8,701 nt of DNA from Akkermansia sp. GTDB lineage: Bacteria > Verrucomicrobiota > Verrucomicrobiia > Verrucomicrobiales > Akkermansiaceae. The DNA is taken from the NCBI GenBank assembly GCA_017628435.1, contig JAGBZE010000024.1:1-8701 (forward strand). Direction: 5' to 3'. The translations under genes and the position numbers were made by a program. Each line of letters starts with the position of its first letter. Positions within the stretch are counted from its first letter, which is position 1. Below, piece by piece: positions 1 through 6,853 of the stretch. The notes under the pieces are model-generated. The model saw nothing but the letters and a program-made list of their open reading frames with translations. It did no database searches and was not told the DNA's origin.

Positions 1-195
1 ACCTATCATCCGCATGTGGCGCTTCACCAAGAGCAACGGCATCACTGAAGGATTCCACCGAAAAATGAAATTAATTCAACGCCGAGCCTATGGCTATCGT
101 AACTTTCAAAACTACCGTTTAAGAGTGTTAATTGAATGTGGTCACGTCGTGATATGAAAATTCAAATTCCACATTGTTTGGGCTTGACCCGAAAC
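1..195 (+). mobile_element. Right-hand part of an ISL3-type insertion sequence
   Basis: This comprises the transposase tail and a short AT-rich stretch after it. At 176-195 a small hairpin (GTTT-GGG, loop CTTGA, CCC, one bulged G, AAAC) may be part of the element's end or a weak terminator. The exact boundary is not defined: the left end is outside the window, so terminal inverted repeats and a target duplication cannot be matched. The abrupt change from AT-rich to very GC-rich sequence near 195-205 is the best visual guess for the edge. Confidence 0.5.
2..157 (+). CDS. ISL3-family transposase, C-terminal fragment (cut by window edge)
   Basis: An open frame enters from the left edge and gives the last 51 residues before a TGA at 155-157. 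It reads ...SNGITEGFHRKMK... followed by IQRRAYGYRNFQNYRLR. This matches the end of the DDE catalytic domain of ISL3-family transposases, where a Glu followed by an Asn/His-rich stretch, then R-x-YG-[YF]-R-N-F and a basic helix, are characteristic. The Glu at nt 47-49 is the likely third acidic catalytic residue. The enzyme would cut and rejoin the ends of its insertion sequence. The stop looks natural, so this is the true 3' end of the gene; whether the rest is intact cannot be seen. Codon use (tta, caa, ata) and base composition are more AT-rich than in the genes to the right, which fits horizontally acquired DNA. The family call is from motif recall, not a search. Confidence 0.8.
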   Translation, partial: PIIRMWRFTKSNGITEGFHRKMKLIQRRAYGYRNFQNYRLRVLIECGHVVI

Positions 196-366
196 ATGAT
201 GCCAGCGTAGCCCCGGTGGGGTTGATTCGGGCTCGCCTCCCGGGCCCTCACCCCTACGGGGCAAACCGCGTTGCGGTTTGTCCAAGCGGGCTTACCACTC
301 GCTGCGCGAGCGCCCGAACGGGGCCGTCGCCCGCTTTCGAACCTTGTTCTCACCCCTCCGGGGGAA
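196..366. other. GC-rich non-coding segment packed with short hairpins
   Basis: No convincing gene is seen here; frames open on both strands give low-complexity Arg/Gly/Pro-rich translations. The segment is full of small inverted repeats: 211-221 (CCCC ggt GGGG), 228-242 (CGGG/CCCG), 251-261 (CCCC tac GGGG), 262-280 (CAAACCGC gtt GCGGTTTG, perfect 8 bp) and 353-363 (CCCC tcc GGGG). A compact three-way junction lies at 284-336: an 8-bp closing stem AAGCGGGC/GCCCGCTT, an arm at 298-310 (CTCGC/GCGAG) and an arm at 312-324 (GCCC/GGGC). The phrase ctcacccctNcgggg occurs at 247-261 and again at 349-363. It could be a REP-like palindromic repeat, the downstream part of the IS, or a structured RNA; function unknown. 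Confidence 0.55.
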
Positions 367-410
367 ATAAAGCAAAGGCGCCCAGGCAATACCTGAGCGC
401 CTTTGCTTTA

Positions 411-411
<1 letters not shown>
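367..411 (-). terminator. Strong hairpin at the 3' end of the tRNA gene
   Basis: A 15-bp perfect inverted repeat (367-381 with 397-411) continues after one mismatch with 4 more pairs (383-386 with 392-395) around a CAATA loop. It begins at the tRNA discriminator base. On the minus strand it ends in GCTTTATTT, a modest T-rich tail, so it most likely terminates the tRNA transcript. The A/T-rich outer pairs make it nearly symmetrical, but no gene on the plus strand obviously needs it. Confidence 0.8.
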
Positions 412-483
<72 letters not shown>

Positions 484-489
484 ACGCGG

Positions 490-518
490 AGTGTACAGAA
501 GTAGGGGGCGGGATGCAA
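490..518 (-). promoter_or_regulatory. Sigma70-type promoter of the tRNA gene
   Basis: On the minus strand TTGCAT (518-513) and TACACT (495-490) are separated by 17 nt, with TG directly before the -10 box. The -10 box ends 6 nt before the first tRNA base, so transcription would start at or within a few bases of the mature 5' end. Confidence 0.8.
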
Positions 519-553
519 GCGAAAAATGAAACTGTTTTGTCATGCAAATGAGA

Positions 554-582
554 TTGCTTCCTGGAGGGGAATGGTGTAGGAT
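554..582 (+). promoter_or_regulatory. Promoter of the M3 peptidase gene
   Basis: TTGCTT (554-559), a 17-nt spacer, TG, then TAGGAT (577-582). The -10 box ends only 6 nt before the ATG at 589, so the expected start of transcription falls on or next to the start codon. This predicts a leaderless mRNA. The GGAGGGG at 563-569 lies within the spacer and would not be transcribed, so it is not a ribosome binding site. Confidence 0.6.
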
Positions 583-588
583 GCGGGT

Positions 589-2745
589 ATGAAGAATGTG
601 CTGACATGGGGTCTGGCGTGTGTGTGCGGCATCTGCCTGGTGCAGGATGCTGCGGCGGAGCGACCATTTTTTCGAGCGGCGGGGTGGCCGAGCTGGTCAG
701 CCATGGTTCCGGATCAGGTGATGCCGGACACGCAGGCCGCACTGGCAGAAACGCGGCGGCAGCTGGAGGCCATCTGTGCCCTGCAGCCGGAGGAGTACAC
801 CTTCGAGAACACCTTTGTGGCCTATGTGCGAGTGGGAGAACAGCTGCAACAGGTGCAGACGCTGGTGGGGCACCTGATGATGACCCGGCCTACGGCTGAG
901 CTGCAGAAGGCGCAGCAGATGATGATGGAAGCAGTGGTGCGATTCAGTGCCGAACGCATTGGCGAAAGGCGGGTGGAGGATGTGCTGATGGAGGCTGCGA
1001 AGGCGCCCTGGGTAGCGCAACTGGAACCGGAGAAGCAGCGCTATGTGCAGCAGGTGCTGGAGAAGCTGAGGAACAGTGGCGCCGGGCTGAGCGCCGAACA
1101 ACAGGGGCGCAAAACACGCATCGAAAAGGAATTACACCAGCTCCGCCAGCAGTTCAGCGCAAATCTGGAGCGAGCCCTGACTTCCTGGAAGCTGGTGATT
1201 ACTGACCCGCAGGAGCTGGCAGGCATGCCGGCTGAATGGATGGAGCAATCTGCCGCCGCAGCCCGGGCACTGAGGATTGGTACAGAAGACGCCCCGGCCT
1301 GGCTGGTAGATCTGATGATGTGCCCGGCGATGGACGTGATGACCTACTGCCACGTGGAGGAAACCCGCCGCCGGTGCTGGGAGGGGGTAAGCAGCCCGGG
1401 CACGGCACGGGCGGTGGACAATGAACCGCTGCTGCGCCGAGCCATGGAGCTGCGCCAGGAGCAGGCAGAACTGCTGGGCTACCGGCATTTTGCAGACATG
1501 CAGGCGGCCCGCAGCATGATGGGAACGGCGGAAAAGGCGCTGGTTTTTGTCGACCAGCTCATGGCCGCCTACAAACCAGCCTTCGATGCCGAGGTGGCGG
1601 AGTACCTGGCGGCCCTGAGCCGGGTGAAGGGAGAACGCCTCACCCGCATTGAGCCCTGGAATGAATTATACTTTGCCAAGGATATTCCTGCCGACGGAGA
1701 AGATTTCCAGATAGAGCAGCTCTCGCCCTATTTCCAGGGGGAGCGCGTGATAGGCGGCATGCTGCGGCTATGGGAAAAGCTGCTGGGCATCCGCATCACG
1801 GAGCAGAAGGTGCACTGCCTCGCCCGCGGCGAATCCAGCCCGGCAGGGGTGGTGGAGGTATGGCACCCGCTGGTGCGGGCCTTCACCGTGCACGATACAG
1901 CCAGCGGGCGGCACATCGGTTCCTTCTACATGGATTTGTACCCGCGCCCCGGAAAACAGGGAGAAGCCTGGTGCATGCCGCTGCAGCTGGCCATCCCGCG
2001 TGCGGATGATTCACCACGGGAGGCGAATCTGGCGGCGCTGATGGCCAATATTACCCCTCCAGGGCAGCAGGGGCACCTGTTGCACCACGGGGATTTATAT
2101 GCTCTTTTCCATGAGTTCGGGCACCTGATGCACATGCTGCTGGCGCAGCCGCCGCTGCCGGGGCAGCACGCCATGAGCGTAGAGCAGGATTTTCTGGAAA
2201 TGCCCAGCCAGCTGCAGGAACTCTGGATATGGGAACCGGAGGCGCTGGCCACCTTTGCCCGTCATTTCCGGACAGATGAGCCCCTGCCCGCCGAGCTGGC
2301 AGTGAAACTGGTCTCCAGCCGCAGGAAGAAATCCCTTCTGCCCACCATGCAGTTGCTGCACACAGCAAAGCTGGACCTGGAGATGAACATGCACTATGCA
2401 GATAAGTTCAAAGACCGTCCGCTGGATGAAGCCGCGGCAGAGCTGCTGGCGCCCTGGCGGCTACCCTACACCTGCACCCTCCCCTGCGAGCTGCGCACCA
2501 CCACCCACACCATGACTCCGGGATATGCCGGTTGTTTCTACACCTACCTCTGGTCTGAGCTGCTGGCAAGGGATGCTTTCTCCCGATTCAGAAAGGAGGG
2601 TATTCTGAACCCGGCCACAGGCGCAGACTACCGCAAACATATACTGGAACCGGGCGGCAGCAAACCGGCGCGGCAACTCTTCCGCGACTTCATGGGGCGC
2701 GACCCCGACCCAGCCACCATGCAGCAGGGGCTGCCGGGGCAATAA
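589..2745 (+). CDS. Exported M3-family zinc oligopeptidase (Dcp/OpdA/thimet oligopeptidase-like)
   Basis: A 718-residue metallopeptidase of family M3, which cleaves short peptides inside a deep channel. The zinc motif HEFGH lies at residues 508-512, and the third ligand is Glu537 in DFLEMPSQ. This is 29 residues after the first His, the same spacing as in thimet oligopeptidase. The family's C-terminal substrate-binding block is present as GYAGCFYTYLWSE (Tyr646, Tyr651, Tyr653; upstream His640). Upstream signatures IEPWNELYFAKD and the FYMDLYPRPGKQGEAW block are also typical. Residues 1-24 (MKNV, a hydrophobic WGLACVCGICLV core, then DAAA) look like a signal peptide, so the enzyme is probably periplasmic or secreted; well-studied Dcp and OpdA act mostly in the cytoplasm. 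Length is normal for the family. Start: the ATG at 589 gives the signal peptide and sits where the promoter should initiate. The protein probably finishes degradation of peptides. Family call secure; substrate unknown. Confidence 0.93.
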   Translation: MKNVLTWGLACVCGICLVQDAAAERPFFRAAGWPSWSAMVPDQVMPDTQAALAETRRQLEAICALQPEEYTFENTFVAYVRVGEQLQQVQTLVGHLMMTRPTAELQKAQQMMMEAVVRFSAERIGERRVEDVLMEAAKAPWVAQLEPEKQRYVQQVLEKLRNSGAGLSAEQQGRKTRIEKELHQLRQQFSANLERALTSWKLVITDPQELAGMPAEWMEQSAAAARALRIGTEDAPAWLVDLMMCPAMDVMTYCHVEETRRRCWEGVSSPGTARAVDNEPLLRRAMELRQEQAELLGYRHFADMQAARSMMGTAEKALVFVDQLMAAYKPAFDAEVAEYLAALSRVKGERLTRIEPWNELYFAKDIPADGEDFQIEQLSPYFQGERVIGGMLRLWEKLLGIRITEQKVHCLARGESSPAGVVEVWHPLVRAFTVHDTASGRHIGSFYMDLYPRPGKQGEAWCMPLQLAIPRADDSPREANLAALMANITPPGQQGHLLHHGDLYALFHEFGHLMHMLLAQPPLPGQHAMSVEQDFLEMPSQLQELWIWEPEALATFARHFRTDEPLPAELAVKLVSSRRKKSLLPTMQLLHTAKLDLEMNMHYADKFKDRPLDEAAAELLAPWRLPYTCTLPCELRTTTHTMTPGYAGCFYTYLWSELLARDAFSRFRKEGILNPATGADYRKHILEPGGSKPARQLFRDFMGRDPDPATMQQGLPGQ

Positions 2746-2751
2746 ACAGGC

Positions 2752-3261
2752 TCAGCGCAGCGGAGCTTCGGTGCCGGCCTCCGGTGCGGGGGCTTCCACC
2801 GTCTCTGCCGGGGGAGTCCGGAACGCAGGCTCAGGCTGAGGCTCCGCCATCTGCTCTGCCAGACCGCAGGTTTCGGCCAGCTCTGCACAGCCGAAGCACT
2901 CGGCATCATCCAGGCGCACCAGCTCTGCATCCAGGCGCAGAAACAGCTCTTCAAATTCAGCAGCCATCACCTCCACATCCTCGTCATCGAGGACAGAGGC
3001 GTCTGCCTGGCGCAATTCCGTGTATAGAGCCCCAATCTGCGATGCCAGAGCGGCGGCGCTTTCAGCATCCACCACGGCAGCCAGCAGCTCCACCAGTTGC
3101 TCCAGCTTTACCCATGCGGCATCCAAAGCAGCCGCGGCTGCGGGGGAAAGTTCCGTTTCAGACTCAGCCGGGAAAGACTCTTCCTCCAGCTCATCTTCTG
3201 CCAGAACAGGAGCAAAGAACAGAGCAGCAGCAAATATGGTGGTAATGGCTCGGCAATTCAT
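2752..3261 (-). CDS. Hypothetical acidic secreted protein with CxxC motif
   Basis: 169 residues, no family recognised. Residues 1-21 form a signal peptide (MNCRAITTIFAAALFFAPVLA, cut before EDE), followed by a strongly acidic mature protein. Residues about 42-120 are Ala/Leu/Glu-rich and likely helical or coiled coil. C122, C125 and C132 form a CxxC plus one more Cys, and the tail (139-169) is rich in Pro, Glu and Ala. The frame stays open upstream to an ATG at 3327, but the promoter at 3275-3303 lies inside that extension and the 3261 start yields a clean signal peptide, so the shorter form is chosen. The gene converges with the M3 peptidase gene (6 bp between stops, no clear terminator) and is divergent from the secretion operon. 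A periplasmic or secreted role is inferred; a client or accessory of the adjacent secretion genes is only a guess. Frames open on the opposite strand lack such features. Confidence 0.72.
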   Translation of the reverse strand: MNCRAITTIFAAALFFAPVLAEDELEEESFPAESETELSPAAAAALDAAWVKLEQLVELLAAVVDAESAAALASQIGALYTELRQADASVLDDEDVEVMAAEFEELFLRLDAELVRLDDAECFGCAELAETCGLAEQMAEPQPEPAFRTPPAETVEAPAPEAGTEAPLR

Positions 3262-3274
3262 AGTGCGCGCGGCG

Positions 3275-3303
3275 CTTATAGCACGCATACGGAGTTCCGA
3301 CAA
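3275..3303 (-). promoter_or_regulatory. Promoter of the acidic secreted protein gene
   Basis: Minus strand TTGTCG (3303-3298), 17-nt spacer ending in TGC, then TATAAG (3280-3275). The -10 box ends 13 nt before the ATG at 3261, so the leader would be only about 6-7 nt, with no Shine-Dalgarno sequence. This supports the chosen start codon. Confidence 0.65.
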
Positions 3304-3373
3304 GAAAAATTTCAGAAATACCCGCAAATCTGCCCTATACAGTCAAAAAAAGAACCAGATACAAACTGAATGG

Positions 3374-3402
3374 TTGACGTGAGGGGGTGTTTGGTGTAGA
3401 CT
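3374..3402 (+). promoter_or_regulatory. Main promoter of the type II secretion/pilus operon
   Basis: TTGACG (3374-3379), 17-nt spacer ending in GTG, TAGACT (3397-3402). Expected transcription start is near 3409, leaving about 50 nt of leader before the GTG start at 3460. The spacer resembles that of the M3 peptidase promoter (GAGGGG early, TGGTG at the end). The roughly 70 bp between this and the divergent promoter at 3275-3303 contain an A7 tract (3345-3351) but no clear operator palindrome. Confidence 0.72.
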
Positions 3403-3459
3403 GCAAAACAGGCGTAGACTATACCCACGCAGCGTTATTCATCTCACCATCTTACCGCC

Positions 3460-5082
3460 GTGTACTCAAACGAAGACTTTCTCCTGCAGCTCCTGGTAGA
3501 AGCCGGTGCAATCGACGAGGTCACCCTCGATTCCATCCGCATGCAGCTTTCGCCGCTGGATAACATCATCGACCACCTCATCGAGAACAATTACCTGACC
3601 CACGAATACATTGCCCAGGTGGCAGCCAACAATTCTGGGTTGGAATATGTCGATGTAACCAGCTTCGAAATTGATCCGAGCATCATTGCCACCGTTAAGG
3701 GAGAGCTGGCCCGCCGCGTGAAGTTCCTGCCGCTGGGCGATGACGGCTTCTCCCTGCAGGTTGCCATCTGCGACCCGTTCGACATGCAGACCATGGACAG
3801 TCTGCCGCAGTTCCTGGGGCGTGATGTAAGCTTCTTTGTGACCGCCGAGCCCCTGCTCCAGAAGGCTCTGGATAAGTACTACCCGGAGAAGAAGCAGTTT
3901 GCCAAGGGCGACACCGAAGGCCCCATCATTGAGCTGGTAGACAACATGTTCAACGATGCGCATGAGATGCGCGCCTCTGATATTCACATCGAGCCCATGG
4001 AAGACCGCGTGCGTCTGCGCTTCCGTGTGGACGGCCGCCTGGTAGAGGTAGCGAACCACCCGAAGAAGCTGCTCGGGCCCATTGTGGCACGACTCAAGGT
4101 GATGAGCACCTCCATGAGTATTGCAGAAAAGCGAGTGCCGCAGGACGGCCGTATCGAAATGGATCTGCGCGATGGTGCCCATATCGACCTCCGTGTGAGC
4201 ACCGTGCCCACCAACCACGGCGAATCCGTGGTAATGCGTATTCTGGATAAATCTGCCCTGGCTCTGGGGCTGCCGCAGCTGGGCTTCCTTTCTGACGACG
4301 AGGCCACCTTCGACCGCCTGGTCACCCTGCCGGACGGCGTGATTCTGGTGACCGGCCCCACCGGCTCCGGTAAGACCACCACGCTATACGCCTGCCTGAA
4401 CCACCTGAACCGCCCGGACAAGAAGATTATCACCGCAGAAGACCCGGTGGAATACGAAATGAGCGGTATCAACCAGGTGATGATTCGCTCGGAAATCGGT
4501 ATGACCTTCGCCGCTGCTCTGCGCGCCATGCTCCGCCAGGCCCCGAACATCATCATGATTGGTGAAATTCGAGATGGGGAGACCGCCAGCATCGCCATTC
4601 AGGCTGCTATGACGGGTCACCTCGTCCTTTCTACCCTGCACACCAATGATGCACCCTCCTCCGTGGCCCGTCTGGCCGACATGGGTGTGGACCGTTTCCT
4701 CATTGCCTCCGCCGTGCGCGCCATCATGGCCCAGCGTCTGTGCCGCAGCCTCTGCTCCTGCAAGATGGACGGAGCACTCACCCAGAAGCAGGCCACAACC
4801 CTGGGCATTGACATCACCCGCGCGGTGAAGGTACCCCGCCCCGGCGGTTGCGACAAGTGCCGAGGCAAGGGCATGAAGGGCCGTCTGGGTATTTTCGAAA
4901 TCTTTGAAGTAACGGACGATGTGCGTGGGCTCATCAACTCCGACCTCACCTCTGCCCAGCTGCGCAAGCGCGCCCGCGAGCTCGGCATGCGCACCCTGCG
5001 CGAGGACGGCATCCGCAAGGTGTTGGCAGGTCTCACCTCTGCCGAGGAAATTATCCGCGTAACCACCGGCGACGCCAGCTAA
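3460..5082 (+). CDS. gspE: Type II secretion / type IV pilus assembly ATPase, GspE/PilB family (first copy)
   Basis: A 540-residue hexameric motor ATPase that would act on the cytoplasmic face of the membrane and drive pseudopilus or pilus assembly through the GspF/PilC platform. Residues about 1-145 are the GspE/MshE N-terminal domain. The motor core follows: Asp box ASDIHIEP (Asp174), VPQDGRI, Walker A GPTGSGKT (299-306, Lys305), Walker B IGEIRD (Glu369) and His box TGHLVLSTLHTND (His387, His394). Two departures from the family stand out. The usual RQDPD before Walker B reads RQAPN (Ala361, Asn363), and the zinc module has C428, C432, C434 (LCSCK, a CxC) instead of the usual first CxxC, while the second pair C464/C467 is normal. 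Start is GTG at 3460: an in-frame TAG lies at 3415-3417 and no other good start intervenes. No Shine-Dalgarno is present. First gene of the operon, 30 bp before the second ATPase. Confidence 0.95.
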   Translation: MYSNEDFLLQLLVEAGAIDEVTLDSIRMQLSPLDNIIDHLIENNYLTHEYIAQVAANNSGLEYVDVTSFEIDPSIIATVKGELARRVKFLPLGDDGFSLQVAICDPFDMQTMDSLPQFLGRDVSFFVTAEPLLQKALDKYYPEKKQFAKGDTEGPIIELVDNMFNDAHEMRASDIHIEPMEDRVRLRFRVDGRLVEVANHPKKLLGPIVARLKVMSTSMSIAEKRVPQDGRIEMDLRDGAHIDLRVSTVPTNHGESVVMRILDKSALALGLPQLGFLSDDEATFDRLVTLPDGVILVTGPTGSGKTTTLYACLNHLNRPDKKIITAEDPVEYEMSGINQVMIRSEIGMTFAAALRAMLRQAPNIIMIGEIRDGETASIAIQAAMTGHLVLSTLHTNDAPSSVARLADMGVDRFLIASAVRAIMAQRLCRSLCSCKMDGALTQKQATTLGIDITRAVKVPRPGGCDKCRGKGMKGRLGIFEIFEVTDDVRGLINSDLTSAQLRKRARELGMRTLREDGIRKVLAGLTSAEEIIRVTTGDAS

Positions 5083-5112
5083 CCACTCACCCCACAACAA
5101 TTTACAACAGAT

Positions 5113-6780
5113 ATGAACAACGAGGTTGCAATTGATGTTTTCATCAACAACGGCATGCTGGAGCGTTCCGTTGCCAAGGACGTGATGGACGAAATGTCCA
5201 ACAGCGGTAAGGAGCTGTGGGAAACGCTGATTGATTTCGGCATCATCAGCGCACCGGAGGATTACTGGAATGTCATTGCCATGGAAGTAGGCGCCCAGTA
5301 CATCTCCCTGGCAGATTTCACGCCCCCTGAGCATGTGCTCAACATGCTGCCCGGAGCACAGGCCCGACTGCACGGCGCGCTGCCCATCGAATACCGCGAG
5401 GGCGAGGGGCTTTATGTGTGCCTGGAAGACCCGCTGAACCCGCAGACGGTGGACGATCTGCGCATTGCCACCGGCCAGGACATTTACCTGTATGTGGCTG
5501 CTGACTACGAAGTGCGCGCCCGCATCACTGAATGCTACGGCGGTGCCGAGGCTGCCATGGGCGACCTGCTGGCTGAGCTGGACACCATGAGCGTGGGCAG
5601 CCAGGACGGCGCAGAGGAAGCCAACGCCGCCCCGGTTATCAAGTTTGTGAACCTGGTGATTATGCAGGCCATCAAGGAAAAGGCCTCCGATATTCACCTG
5701 GAGCCGTTCGAGACCGAATTCAAGATTCGCTACCGTGTGGACGGCGCTCTGTATGAAATGGCCCCGCCACCCGTGCACCTGGCTAACTCGGTGATTTCCC
5801 GTGTGAAGGTGATGGCCGGCATGAACATTGCCGAACGCCGCGTGCCGCAGGACGGCCGAATCGTGATGAAGGTGGGCGAAGCCGGCGTGGACATGCGTGT
5901 GAACTCCCTGCCCACCCAGTACGGTGAATCCGTGGTAATGCGTGTGCTCGACCGCAACAGCGTGAGCCTCAACCTGGACAACCTGAACCTCTCCCCCCAC
6001 CTGCATGAATACATCATCGACACGGTGAACAAGCCCAACGGTATTTTCGTGGTAACCGGCCCCACCGGTTCCGGTAAGACCACCACCCTCTACGCCGCTC
6101 TGCGCGAGGTGAATACAGAGGACTCCAAACTCCTCACCGCTGAAGACCCCGTGGAATACGACATCGACGGCATCGTGCAGGTCCCCATCAACGAAGCCAT
6201 TGGCGTGACCTTCCCGCGCGTGCTCCGCGCCTTCCTGCGTCAGGACCCGGATCGCATTCTGGTGGGCGAAATTCGTGACAAGGACACCGCCCAGATTGCC
6301 ATTCAGGCAGCTCTGACGGGTCACTTGGTGCTCTCCACCCTGCACACCAACGACGCAGCCGGTGCTGTGACCCGTTTCGTGGACATGGGCGTGCAGCCCT
6401 TCCTGCTGGCCGCCACCCTGCTGGGCGTGCTGGGGCAGCGTCTGGTGCGTACCATCTGCCCGTACTGCAAGACCCCCTACAAGCCCTCCACCACACTGCT
6501 GCAGCAGCTGGGCATCAACCCGCAGCTCATCGGCCAGCAGCAGTTCTTCACCGGCGCCCGCTGCGACAAGTGCTCCAACACCGGTTACAAGGGGCGCAAG
6601 GGCATCCACGAGCTGCTGAATGTGACCGACCCCATCAAGGAACTCATCACGCAGAACGTGCCCTCCATCATCCTGAAGCAAAAGGCTATCGAGCTGGGCA
6701 TGACCACCCTGCGCGAAGACGGCATCCAGAACATCTTCGAAGGCAACACCACCATCGAAGAAGTGCTGAAATACACCTAA
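5113..6780 (+). CDS. gspE: Type II secretion / type IV pilus assembly ATPase, GspE/PilB family (second copy)
   Basis: A 555-residue paralogue of the preceding gene with a fully canonical motor. It has an N-terminal MshE/GspE domain (about 1-160), Asp box SDIHLEPFE (Asp193), Walker A GPTGSGKT (316-323, Lys322), RQDPD (Asp378, Asp380), Walker B VGEIRD (Glu386) and a His box (His404, His411). A standard zinc module is formed by C449/C452 (CPYC) and C484/C487 (CDKC), followed by NTGYKGRKGIHE. It would hydrolyse ATP to power assembly at the inner membrane. The two proteins align throughout but clearly differ, so this is an old duplication, not a recent copy. ATG start after a 30-nt G-poor spacer without Shine-Dalgarno; presumably co-transcribed with the first copy. 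Whether the two form mixed hexamers, alternate, or serve different machines cannot be told. The extension-type family is clear; it lacks PilT-like features. Confidence 0.95.
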   Translation: MNNEVAIDVFINNGMLERSVAKDVMDEMSNSGKELWETLIDFGIISAPEDYWNVIAMEVGAQYISLADFTPPEHVLNMLPGAQARLHGALPIEYREGEGLYVCLEDPLNPQTVDDLRIATGQDIYLYVAADYEVRARITECYGGAEAAMGDLLAELDTMSVGSQDGAEEANAAPVIKFVNLVIMQAIKEKASDIHLEPFETEFKIRYRVDGALYEMAPPPVHLANSVISRVKVMAGMNIAERRVPQDGRIVMKVGEAGVDMRVNSLPTQYGESVVMRVLDRNSVSLNLDNLNLSPHLHEYIIDTVNKPNGIFVVTGPTGSGKTTTLYAALREVNTEDSKLLTAEDPVEYDIDGIVQVPINEAIGVTFPRVLRAFLRQDPDRILVGEIRDKDTAQIAIQAALTGHLVLSTLHTNDAAGAVTRFVDMGVQPFLLAATLLGVLGQRLVRTICPYCKTPYKPSTTLLQQLGINPQLIGQQQFFTGARCDKCSNTGYKGRKGIHELLNVTDPIKELITQNVPSIILKQKAIELGMTTLREDGIQNIFEGNTTIEEVLKYT

Positions 6781-6784
6781 TAGC

Positions 6785-6813
6785 TTGACGCAACCGCACA
6801 CATCTGCTATTTT
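6785..6813 (+). promoter_or_regulatory. Probable internal promoter before gspF
   Basis: TTGACG (6785-6790), 17-nt spacer ending in TGC, TATTTT (6808-6813), beginning 5 nt after the stop of the second ATPase gene. Expected start near 6820 gives a leader of about 34 nt. It has the same -35 sequence and spacing as the operon promoter. It could boost gspF and pseudopilin expression independently of the ATPases. Confidence 0.6.
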
Positions 6814-6853
6814 TTCAACATAACGATATTTTCTTACAAACTTACTCATCACT

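Noticed and set aside
563..569. GGAGGGG as Shine-Dalgarno for the M3 peptidase
   Set aside because: It is about 20 nt from the ATG, too far, and lies within the promoter spacer.
2784..3382. Plus-strand open frames opposite the acidic protein gene
   Set aside because: They lack promoters and signal sequences, have low-complexity Pro/Arg/Ser-rich translations, and conflict with a minus-strand gene that has a promoter and signal peptide.
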